Assembly: GCA_963971425.1 (NCBI GenBank)
Contig: OZ020514.1
Coordinates: forward strand, 18,201,406 to 18,265,405
DNA: 64,000 bases
Direction: 5' to 3'
Origin: Bryoerythrophyllum caledonicum
Lineage: Eukaryota > Streptophyta > Bryopsida > Pottiales > Pottiaceae
Part shown: piece after piece, positions 10,366-19,998 of the stretch
How the letters are laid out: every line of letters begins with the position of its first letter
Numbering within the stretch: the first letter of the stretch is position 1
Made by a program: the position numbers and the translations under genes
The notes under the pieces: model-generated
Seen by the model: the letters and a program-made list of their open reading frames with translations, nothing else
What the model was told of the DNA's origin: nothing
Databases searched by the model: none

Positions 10366-11187
10366 CTACTGAGGAGTTCCTCCCTCATTATAAGGAATGG
10401 TTGAACCACCTCCTCGTTTCTGGAGAAGCAAGGCCTCCTGCGCTTTCACTTTCGTATACCCAATCATAATTTTCTTCCTCCGAGAATAGGGTTTAAAGTA
10501 ATCATCCACATCCGAATAATTCATGGATTTTTGCAGAGGTGAATGACGTGGTGGATGGCACCGACCACTATCAGCCCTAGAACTACCCCCTCTACTCAAG
10601 CAAAGTGAGTTATGACAAAACTATGAAGATGCAGATCTCCAAGAACTAGGTTTTAAACCGAGAAATTCAGTATGCAATCCAGTTGAACGGGAGGGAGGAT
10701 TACTTACTCCAACAATACCTTCAGATCTTGAACTTGGACGACGACTACGCTTAGCAGGGATAGGAGTAGGCTGGACATGAATATACGAAGGCGGAATAAT
10801 CAAATTGGAAGAGATAGGCTCAGACTCCTTCACCTCGTGAACATCAATTGCACCATTAACATAGTGTTGTCGTTTAGGAGTGCAATCGCCAACAGGCTCT
10901 ACAGAAGCACACATCCGCTTGAGCGGCGAAGGAGATGCCACACAGGGAATTCCAATCCTCCGCTCAGGAGGGCTATCAACAACACCATCATCGACTATCT
11001 GTGTAGAAAAGTCCATGATAGCAGAGGCAACATCGGTTGCAGTGCACATAAGAAACGGCTTTGAATAGTGAGATTGGGAGAAACCTCCAGGAAGAGACCG
11101 AGAATACTCAGAAAACGAGCCACAGTTGGAAGGCGGTTTACTACGATCATTCCTACAAAGAGGAGGGATGGTAGCCTTCACAACCTG
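10366..11187 (-). pseudogene. Ser/Pro-rich exon(s) downstream of the FCP1-like gene
   Basis: A minus-strand open stretch follows a good acceptor (CTTTTGCAG at about 11,188). It encodes about 190 residues, Ser/Pro-rich, with a basic PAKRSRRPSSRS segment that could be a nuclear signal, to a stop near 10,621. A second open piece (start 10,599, stop 10,366) holds SDVDDYFKPYSRRKK. I recognise no domain. It could be a terminal exon reached by alternative splicing from the upstream gene or a separate broken gene. Two degenerate copies of the intronic palindrome lie just upstream (11,252 and 11,322). Confidence 0.4.
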
Positions 11188-11251
11188 CAAAAGACACACG
11201 AGGTAAAAGAAGCGATGAGTAGGACTTAACAACATTTACAACAATCCAACG

Positions 11252-11343
11252 CATGCTCGACCCGAGGATAAATATGAAAGCCCAAAGGATAAAAGTTTAC
11301 CTTGAATCCATAATAAAAACAATAGGCTCGACTAGAGGATAAA
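11252..11343. repeat. Two degenerate copies of the TATCCTCG palindrome
   Basis: Right arms CGAGGATAA (about 11,264-11,272) and AGAGGATAA (about 11,335-11,343) are intact; the left arms are eroded. They lie between the FCP1-like stop and the downstream exon. Confidence 0.6.
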
Positions 11344-11501
11344 CAATAATACTGAAAACAATGATAAAAAACAGAAGACAATGGCAATAAGTTACAAAAA
11401 AACATGTTGTAGTTAAAAAATATATATATATTCAAAATGTATAATGGCGTTTACAATGTCGATACTAAATATCTACTTCATTACAAAATAGAAGTCTGAA
11501 A

Positions 11502-12490
11502 CTATAAATCCGATGAAGTAGAACCATCTGGAATATCATAGACAAAACCAACGTTCTTGTTTGAGAGCGCCATCCCATCTACAATATATCTCATGAAAGG
11601 GCTACTACGCGCCAACGGTTGAACCCCAATACGATTGTTATTAATAAAATCATGTAATTGCCCTACGGGACATTCGGAAACCAAACGTTGCAGCGAAGGT
11701 ACAAGTTCCTGAGTAAGGAACTGGTCATCACAAGCCGCATGTCTCCAAGGACGAAGAAAAATGGCATTTCCGGTATGATTACAGACGCTCTTCTCCGGGC
11801 TGTCATCGATGAGAAGGGTGTTGTCTGAATCTAAGACCATCGACTCAACTTGGCACCTAAACAAAATTGATGACAGGGTTTTCAAGAAGATCATCTTGTT
11901 CGAATTATTCGGGTCCATCAAGAACTTATTGGGCGAGGTTTCAATTCCCTCACAGCTCTCCTGACCAAAAACCAAAGCTGGAGAAGCCATGTCTGAAAAA
12001 ATATACTTCGCAATTTCAACTGCAGTGGACTTCTTCATAGAGCTCCAGACGACAATAGAGTTCGTAATGTTTCTGATTTCCGCCAGAAACGCACAAACTT
12101 CTGGGCGAGTATATATAGCTTTTGGACCTATGTATGCAGGGACGGTGCAAGAATACGCTGCTCGACTCCCGGAGCCTCTCGACAACCCCGGGGCATGTTC
12201 TGTCTCGCAGAGGATGCCATTAATATCCAGAACAATATTAAGCCACTTGTGTAGCCGCTGGTTGAGGACAACGGACAAACTCCTTGGCAAACAATCCTAG
12301 GACAGGACAAACAAACAGTAAGTACAACGGAAATTACCTGATCAAATGCACATTGAGAAATATGCAAAGGAAGTGTCACAGATAGCATTAATTCTCCCCC
12401 ACATAGCGACTTCTGTAAATAATTCCCAATCCGAGGCTTCAATGCAAGAGGTCGGTGAACAATATCATCCATTCTCATATGAGAAAACAA
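11502..12490 (-). CDS. FCP1/NIF-like HAD phosphatase domain exons (3' end of multi-exon gene)
   Basis: Two exons, about 12,490-12,345 and 12,300-11,502, flank a 44-bp intron (donor CAG|GTAATTT, acceptor TCCTAG|G) that joins in frame. The product reads VLDINGILCET (HAD motif I; the second Asp of DxDxT is replaced by Asn, as in the LDLNG plant relatives), IYTRPEVCAFL, SIVVWSSMKKSTA (motif II region), then VLDSDNTLLIDDSPEKS (motif III-IV). This is the FCP1 homology fold of SCP/FCP1-type phosphatases, which act on phosphoserine such as in the RNA polymerase II tail; activity of the Asn variant is doubtful. The stop is at 11,502. Upstream exons to 17,136 carry frameshifts, so the whole gene may be a pseudogene or part of a mobile element. 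Confidence 0.75.
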
Positions 12491-12709
12491 TTGAAGAAAA
12501 TTGAATTGTTAAACAATTCCATAAATTATAAACAAAGTGGTATTACAAATATGTACACTCCGCCTAATGCACATTAAAACTCATACGGATCCGATGCCTG
12601 CAAGCCAACACACCAATATAAGACCTACTGGAGACTAGGAGTAGACATCAAAAAACTACACGGCAATTGCTGGTGGGGCAAGAAAAAAACAAGGTAAAAA
12701 ACTAGCCAA

Positions 12710-14033
12710 CCTTGTCAGGTTCAGACGTGCCCTGGTCGACATTTTCCGGAGACGGCTCGTAATCCACTCGACCCTCGTCTACCGCACATAAAACTTCCGC
12801 ATCCACATGATGGTCGAAAACACGAGCCCCAACATCGCACTCTTCGGACTGGCGAAGAGTTACTGGGAATTGATGTGGCGAGGAAGCAGGAACAGAGGAG
12901 GCACCATGATCACGATGAATCTCATTCTGGGAAAGGATCATGGTGTCATTGCACATCGGTGGATTTTGTTGAGGACTAACCAGCATTCTATCCTCGGGCC
13001 GAGGATAATCCACTGCGGTTCTATCCTCGGGTCGAGGATAATCCAAAGCCATTCCTTGGGACGAAGACGGTCCTTCGTGAGCACCAGGAGAACCAGCCGG
13101 GGAAGCATGCTGATGAAGAACACAGTCTGACACGTTCACCGTATTGGTCTGGCAGGGAGTCGACATACCAGAACCAGAGTTATCTTCGATGCGAAGATGA
13201 ACTGCGGACTCTAGCAATACAGACTGTGAAGGACCAGATGAAGCAGCACCTGTGGAGAGAGAGGCTGAGGACATCATCTGTGCTAGGTCTGCCTTCATCT
13301 GCAGGTGAAGGCTCAGCACAAATAGTGGCCGCAATCCGCCCCTTGTCCAAAGCGAACTCCAACTTCTACTTCTCAAACGCAGCCTCCATCTCAGCCTGCT
13401 TGTGCTTGGACGCCTCCAACTGCTCCAGGATATCCTGATTTACCTTCTCCTCTACAGCGCGTCTGATCGCCATGTTCTGGAAATAATCAGCACCTGGTTC
13501 ATACTTCACAACGACTCCAGGAGCAGGAGCTTCTCCGGCAGCATTGATGCATACCTCTGGAACGTTGGGTCTCTCGACTTCATCGTCATTAGAATCAGAG
13601 AGCATGATAACGGAGCCAACCGGCGTTGAAGCTCTAGATGACACTGGTGTCTCAGGATTCTGGGTATCCAAATTCTCTGTAGATTCATCCAGCAATCTAG
13701 GAGAGCTCAAAGGATTTACAATATCTTGAAGCCTTTCCTCGTCATCTCCAGCAACAGGAGTTGTTGATCGGGGTGATTCATATGTAGATGAGGGCCCGAC
13801 GTCACAAAGTCTTGAGAGGTCGAGGCTGTCTGTGCTGCTGCTTGAGTAGGCCTTTGATCAGCTCTAGCTGATGAAGTGTCAAGCCCACCGGACAGAGTTG
13901 GAAGAGGCCCAGCATACGCAAAATTCTTGTGGATAAAATCGTTGATGTCATACATGTGAATCTTCCTAGAGTTCTCCTTGTATAACTTGCGAAAGGTCTT
14001 ATCCACCAGACCGTAAAATGACATTCCAGACAT
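12710..14033 (-). pseudogene. Upstream exon of the FCP1-like gene with in-frame palindromes
   Basis: The acceptor CTTCCGCAG lies just before 14,033 and a donor-like AAG|GTTGGC is at about 12,709. The exon encodes MSGMSFYGLVDKTFRKLYKE... then low-complexity Ser/Pro/Glu text, with a short coiled-coil-like stretch (AVEEKVNQDILEQLEASK) near 13,400. The frame breaks near 13,715 and 13,370. Near 12,989-13,041 two tandem palindromes are translated as DYPRPEDRTAVDYPRPEDR. No known domain seen. I infer it belongs to the same transcript because the strand and splice sites line up. Confidence 0.5.
12989..13041. repeat. Two tandem palindromes inside an exon
   Basis: TATCCTCGGGCCGAGGATAA (12,989-13,008) and the copy at 13,022-13,041 are separated by 13 bases. 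On the minus strand both are read in the same frame as YPRPEDR. They keep the frame open. Confidence 0.95.
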
Positions 14034-14138
14034 CTGCGGAAGATATGACGAATCAATTTCAGTAGTCAAAATTTCGTCATGACATATAACACTACGTCAT
14101 TACATATAACACTACAAAACAAATAATGGATCAATGAC

Positions 14139-14158
14139 TATCCTCGGGTCGAGGATAA
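14139..14158. repeat. Intronic TATCCTCG palindrome
   Basis: TATCCTCGGGTCGAGGATAA in the 153-bp intron between 14,186 and 14,034. Confidence 0.95.
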
Positions 14159-14186
14159 ACACAGAAATCGATTGTGATTTCTTACC

Positions 14187-15510
14187 TTACTGGCGAGCAA
14201 TAACTTTGAGCCGGAATATGTTCCAAACACTCGGCTCATGGGCTTGCTGAAGTCCGTGAGGAGGTCGAGGTAGAACTCCATCCTAAGTTCGTAGCCATGG
14301 ACGGCGAAGCACGCCTCTAAGTACTTGTTTCTCTCCGTGTAATATGGAGTATCAACAGCAGAGTAGTTCAGCTTCACTTTCTCAAGCAAAAGGGCTGATT
14401 TGGGAAGGTCGGCTTTAATGAGGAATAATAGGAAAACCTCAGTACACTTCGACCTTGATGTCCCTAAATTCAGCCGCTCGTATACGGAGGGAATGTATGC
14501 TGAGGAAAGACTATTGTACTTTGGCATCCTTCTTTCAGCATACTTCTCTGCTTGCCTCGCTCGCTGCTCAATAGAGGTGATCCACACCCAGATGGCAAGA
14601 GAGTTCAGGTTAGGAATGCTTCGCTGTGTCTTCAGGGTTTTCAGAAACGCTGAAAAGTAGGGCTTGTCGGAGGAGTCGTCTTTCAAGGCCCACCCAGGGA
14701 CCTGTCGAAGGTCAAGGAGTGCGAGGGACCACACCTTGTCCTCAGCAGGTGGGTCAAAATATGAGCAGAACTCCATCTTCTCCCCGTCGAAGTCACGAAG
14801 CTTAGAAGGCCCATCGATGGGATCGATGTGGCTCTTCACATACAAGAACTTCCGAAAAAAAGGAAGAACATTTGGAAACTTTTCCACTAAGTGGGACGCG
14901 CGCTTGAGTTTTCCTGCGTTGTCAACCTCATGGAGAAGAACTTCTTGTCCGGTCGGACAAGAAGCATATTGTACGTGGCGGACGATACGCAATGTTCTTG
15001 CTTCCAAGCTTTCCACACTAGGCCGTTTGTGGATCCGTCTGGCATTAAAAAATGCAATGACGGATCAATTGCCACCAATTCCTGCAAGACGATACGCTTT
15101 CTCTTACGCCAATCTACCCACTCCTCGTAGTGATAGCAGGACCCATGAACCACGCTCGTTTTATGGAGCGTGACTTTGGGGTATCCATATGCTCTGTCAC
15201 TGTCAACCAGGTAGCGGAACAGATCCCTCAAGTCCTTATCGGAGATATGACCCAATCTCTTAAAGAAATCTCGACGAATTGGGGAAGCTCTGAACCCTCT
15301 CGCCTCCTTGTAAGGACTCAAGGTGTCGGGGTTGATGATCTCGCCCTTGGTATGTCGATCAAGAAAGTCTTCCCACATCTTGAAAATGTCATCAGGAAGC
15401 GTAATCACCTTGATCTCGTTGGTGATGTCTGATGACTTGGTTACCTGCTTTCCTTCCTTAGTAGGATCGATGTTTTGAAAGTGGGTAACGATAAGTTTGG
15501 AAAATAACTG
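14187..15510 (-). pseudogene. Internal exon of the FCP1-like gene, frameshifted
   Basis: Acceptor TTGAATTGCAG| ends at about 15,511 and donor AAG|GTAAGA is at about 14,186. The first part encodes LFSKLIVTHFQNIDPTKEGK... with WEDFLDRHTKG and DKDLRDLFRYLVDSDRAYG. The second part is in another frame and encodes NVLPFFRKFLYVKSH...FGTYSGSKLLLASK. The frame must change near 14,930-14,965, where a 24-base hairpin (arms CTTCTTGTCCG, 14,941-14,964) is present. No recognised domain. The text is not low-complexity, so it was probably a real protein. Confidence 0.5.
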
Positions 15511-15616
15511 CAATTCAATACAATGAACATACATTAGTCAGAACACGAATCCGTATCAATCAAAGAGTGATGAGATGATCGCGGACATGGATACAGATCA
15601 TAGTGTGTGGCATGGA

Positions 15617-15737
15617 TTATTCTCGACCCGAGGATATAAGATTGAATGAAACACACAATGATTATACTAAACAGGTCTATAAACGATATTGATACTAAAC
15701 AAGTGTGTTGATTCGATTATCCTCGACGCGAGGATAC
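15617..15737. repeat. Two intronic TATCCTCG palindromes
   Basis: Copies at about 15,619-15,636 (TTATTCTCGACCCGAGGATA) and 15,717-15,736 (TTATCCTCGACGCGAGGATA), both within the intron 15,758-15,511. Confidence 0.92.
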
Positions 15738-15758
15738 ACTTTATAGGGAGAGCTTACC

Positions 15759-17136
15759 GAGTACTTTTCTTGGTCAAACACGGCACCATTATTTTGGAAT
15801 GCAGCCTCGCCTTGTTGATAACTTGGACGTCCTGAGTTCAGCCAAATTCTCCTGCAACTTGAGATCTGGTTACCCCATGTTGGTTGTGCATGGTCCATGT
15901 AATTTGTGTCATTGTAAAACTTAGATATTCTCTGCAGCATCAGAGGATCTCTAGACCTTGCGACATAAGCACCCCAATTCCGAAGGCCGTTCTTTCGACT
16001 TTCACCGCAGTTGTCATTCACTTGCAGCCGCTTGGATGCCTCCACGCTGTGCTGTCCATTTATGAGCATGAACTTCCCCTTCTTGATATTGTCTCAGGAG
16101 GTTGGCTTAGTCTTTATTGGCTCACCGTCATCATCAACTGGACATACACAAATCTTTTGGCGCTGATCGATTTCGCCAAGCTTAACAAGAAAGTCCATCG
16201 TGCTTAGCACAATGCCCTCCTCCATGCCACGAATTACGTATTGAGCTTTTGCAACAACACATTGTTCGATCCACACATTGTGTGTGGATGATTCGAATGG
16301 AAAGCACCCTTTGCACTCCTCCCAGAAAAGTCGTTGTGACTCCGTGATCTTCTGGAAGTCAACTTGGGGATCGCTCCGCGCCTTACTTGGAGTGACTGCA
16401 CGCGTTACTGTGGAGGCCGAGCTTGCTCGGGCAGTTGCTTTCCTTCTTTTTGTGGATGGTTCGCCAGCCGTTGCGACTGTAGTTGTTGGTCGCCTTGGAG
16501 GAGGTCGGCTTGATGTTCTTGGAATGGATGAACCCGATGGATTCGCGACATCTGCAGCACTTGCTCGAGGACGCCGTCGTTGAGTGCCTTCTACTGGTGC
16601 TTGACGAGCTTCAAATGCAGACAATAACTGGTGAACTCGTACCAACCGCCTATTGACCTTCACGGCATCATTGTTATCCCGGGGAAGGTACTTCTCCAAC
16701 GCCGCTTTAAGGGACCCGTGACCGTTCCTCACCACACATTCAAGCAGTTCTTGGAAATCAAATTGGCCGTATGAAGTTCCCACTTTCACTACAATGGAGT
16801 GGCAGTGTGGAAGATCATCTCCATCTTCATTGACAGCCTGGACTCCAAGTACAATGAACTCCATTTGTTGCTGCTCAATGAACGAAACTCTTTCATTTCG
16901 GTTCAGCGGTACAAACGGAACGTTGTCGTTAACTTTGAGCGTGATTTGGATACACTTCCAACTTTTGCGAGAGACCAGCTCTTTACGACATCCTTGAATG
17001 CCCATAGACTTCCATAGTTCTCTACGACTTCTTCTATGAAGGGTGACGGGGCTACAGGATTTACGAACCGCTCGATGAAATACTCAGCGGATGAGTAGTC
17101 GTAGTTGTCATCCCAATCCATTTCGGTTGTCGCCAT
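15759..17136 (-). pseudogene. First coding exon of the FCP1-like gene
   Basis: ATG at 17,136 directly follows an acceptor (GATATTTCAG|ATGGCG). The frame MATTEMDWDDNYDYSSAEYF... must shift near 16,945-16,980 to reach ITLKVNDNVPFVPLNRNERVSF and the long Pro/Arg/Ser-rich middle with KRRKATARAS. A stop at 16,094-16,096 is followed in the same frame by more coding text to the donor |GTAAGC at about 15,758. About 440 residues. I recognise no domain. Frameshift plus stop suggest decay, or sequencing error for the indel. Confidence 0.5.
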
Positions 17137-17181
17137 CTGAAATATCAAAATGAAACTCAATTTAATAGTACAATATCAGGC

Positions 17182-17552
17182 TTATCCTCGGCCAGAGGAT
17201 AAGTCCCCCTGTAATTAATCAGCGTGTTTTAACAGCTGGCTTATTTTTTATTTCTAGAACATTTGATTAACTACTTTACTGGTTCGCAATTGTTTGATCT
17301 AAGTGCATATCGTTGTTTAATCTGTTTAATCTATCCTCGGTTCGAGGATAATTTTTTTTCATCTGGTATATTGTTACTTAGGTTTAGGATCATGTCGATT
17401 GTTAGTGTATCTTATGACGCTTACATGACTAGTGATCTACATTCTGGACTTTATCCTCGGATCGAGGATAAAACGTTGTTTAGTTATGGTTGCTATTAGT
17501 CAAATACACAGTAATTGAACCAAGGCAAGGCGGTTTCCTCGACTCGAGGATA
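17182..17552. repeat. Four palindromes in the 5'UTR intron of the FCP1-like gene
   Basis: Copies at about 17,182-17,202, 17,332-17,351, 17,452-17,471 and 17,533-17,552. Central triplets differ (GCC, GTT, GAT, ACT) while the arms stay largely paired. All are inside the inferred intron 17,752-17,137. Confidence 0.93.
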
Positions 17553-17752
17553 AAATGATCCCAAGAATGGATGTTTTCCATGTTATGCAACTGTTCATTG
17601 CACACAAAAACGCAAGCAAACGAGCACACATACACACAGAGATTATGAAAACAAACTCTCAAACAATGTTACAATACTTCTTCACGCACATAAACAATGA
17701 TATTCTTACAAAAACAAGCAACGCAAAATTGAAAAAGGTATCATAAACTTAC

Positions 17753-18411
17753 TTTGAGCGTATGGGAAGGAATCCAACGAGAAGATGTGGTATACAAATT
17801 CGTAGTCAGTTTTGATGTGTCGGGAAGATCTATAAAATTAGGGTTTGGTTCACGTCCAGAACCTGAGAAAACCCTCGCACGATAATCGAAACCCTGGCTA
17901 AGAAAATCGGAACCTCCGGCACCTACACAGTTTGAATACCTTGCAAAACACTATCAAAACCCTCGCTGGAATGAATCTAATTTCAGAAGCCTTCAAACCC
18001 TAAGCGCAAGCAATCACAAACTCACGTGCACATATACACACGTAGGGCTCACACACACACAGTTGAGACTCACCTTCACACACCCAAAACTCACCTTCAC
18101 ACACCTTAAATCACACTAACACTCACATAGATACGCACACACACGCGCGCACACACTCACGCACTCACACAACGTACAGAACGCACTAACACGCACACTC
18201 ACTTCTCACACGCACACAGAAAATGAGATTATACACAAACCCTAGCGAGCTGTGACTTAGAGAGAGAGAGACACACATACAACGCACACAAAACGCACAT
18301 ACAACACAAACAATGGCGCCCTCACACGCGCACTCAAACGCGCACTCACTTCCACACGCGCACACAGAAAAGGAGAGTAGACAGAAACCCTAGCCTCCTG
18401 TGAGAGAGACA

Positions 18412-18459
<48 letters not shown>

Positions 18460-18460
18460 G
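17753..18460 (-). promoter_or_regulatory. Probable 5'UTR exon and promoter of the FCP1-like gene
   Basis: Read on the minus strand, a CT-repeat tract (18,416-18,455) is followed by two GCTAGGGTTT boxes (near 18,389 and 18,240) inside a roughly 150-base tandem duplication. The region then runs to a consensus donor AAA|GTAAGTTTAT at about 17,752. An intron to the acceptor at 17,137 precedes the ATG. AAACCCTAG boxes with CT tracts are typical of plant gene starts. The intron holds four palindromes. Confidence 0.5.
18416..18455. repeat. (GA)n microsatellite beside CA-rich DNA
   Basis: About 19 uninterrupted GA units, preceded by 18,040-18,360 rich in CACACA and CACGCG. Part of the promoter-like region. 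Confidence 0.95.
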
Positions 18461-19057
18461 TGTCATGCCCTCGTTCACCTTTGAAAAAGTGACGGGATTG
18501 GTGGCTTTTCCACTTTTTGACCACTTTTGGATAGAAACCTAATTTTAAAGCAACGCAACGGTTGAATGTCCAATCACTTTCATTTTAGAAATTTCACTGA
18601 AATTACGCATTCTTCACTACGTTCTTCGGTGAATGAATTTTTGTTAATTTAAGTGAATTTGTGACGTTTTCATCCGTCCATTTCATTGTTGCAAGAATGA
18701 TTTGTAAACTACCAACTTTGGCATACTCTTGCATGATGAAATTGTTTTCTATATTAGTTTATTTGGATAGTTCTTAAAATTTTACTTCATATATTTATAT
18801 TTAGAGTTTTTTAATTATTGTAATCGATGTAAATCATTATATTTTTCATTTTGATTGTATTGTAAATTGTAATTTTTATTACTTTGATATCGTAACTTTG
18901 TAAACAACTATTACATTCATTGTCAATCAAATTAGGACTCTTTGAGTGGATCTATATTATATTGGATTTACTGTTTTTTTTTTTTTTCCTGTGTCAATTT
19001 TATAATGTAAATTGTAAGTTCGTAACTAGTTATGATTTGTAACTAGTTATGATAATT

Positions 19058-19190
19058 TAGTTTATAATTAGTATAGCTATCCTCGAATCAAGGATAGTCT
19101 ATAATTAGAAAGTAAACAAAATGCATGAATTTGCTCAAAATAGCTGCTGAAATTATCGGCAAAAAGTCTCAAAATTCTAATACTCTCTCA
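19058..19190. repeat. AT-rich dispersed repeat, partial copy 1
   Basis: Matches the second half of the copies at 19,660-19,998 and 24,285-24,626 (TATAATTAG...ATAGCTATCCTCGAATCAAGGATAG...AATTCTAATACTCTCTCAA). It contains a palindrome at 19,078-19,096. Confidence 0.85.
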
Positions 19191-19257
19191 ACATGTTAAA
19201 CTACAAAAAATCAAAAATCTAATTATTTTTATTCAATTCAATTCTATTACACTAGAG

Positions 19258-19430
19258 TGTTACCCGTGTCCTCCGGACACAACATTTTTTTGTGTTCAGT
19301 CCCCACCTCCCCGTCCCCTAGCCCTTTCCTTCCAATCCATCGTCCCCCCCATCCTTGTCCCCCGTCTCCCGTCTCTGTCCCCGTGCCCGTGCCCGTCCTC
19401 ATCCCCGTCTCCATTCCCGTCGTGTCCTTT
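19258..19430. repeat. C-rich CCCGTC tract with a small hairpin
   Basis: A hairpin, GTGTCC-TCC-GGACAC (19,266-19,280), is followed by about 120 bases of degenerate CCCGTCC/CCCGTGC units in otherwise AT-rich DNA. No gene. Possibly a remnant element end. Confidence 0.75.
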
Positions 19431-19659
19431 TATCGAGAACTCTTACTTTTAGGTTTTCATTTTTATCCAAAATCCTAGCTTTTAGCTATTAACTTTTAGC
19501 TTTAAGCGTTTTTCCTCGACGCATCACTTTTTCATCCAAGCTTGACGCGTTAATCCATCTGCGCGTTCATCTATTCAACGTGTTCTTCATCCTGTATTCT
19601 TTTATAGACATAGATTATTAAAATTCATGCAAAGATATCCAAGATATGTGTATAATTTA

Positions 19660-19998
19660 TGTAGATTGTCGAGAAAAGTTATTTTTTATTTGTTGTGATA
19701 TAAAAACTACATTAAAATGGTTGAACTAATGCGTTGCAAAGCAAGCTCCTACTGCTACTTTTTAGTTAAAATTCTAATTATAATTGGAATAGCCATCCTC
19801 GAATCAAAGATAGTCTATAATTAGGAAGTAAACAAAATGCATGAATTAGCTCAAAATAGCTGCGGTAATTATTGGCAAAAAGTTTCAAAATTCTAATACT
19901 CTCTCAATATAATGAATATGATCATAATTTATTATATTTGATTCTTATCATTTGAAGTAGTTTAGAAATATACTATTTGTTACAATATGTAAACGTTA
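19660..19998. repeat. AT-rich dispersed repeat, copy 2
   Basis: About 340 bases matching 24,285-24,626. Shared blocks include ACTACATTAAAATGGTTGAAC, the palindrome region GCCATCCTCGAATCAAAGAT (19,794-19,813) and TATACTATTTGTTACAATAT near the end. No coding. The stretch with AAAGCAAGC...CTGCTA before TTTTTAGTT looks like an internal junction. Confidence 0.88.
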
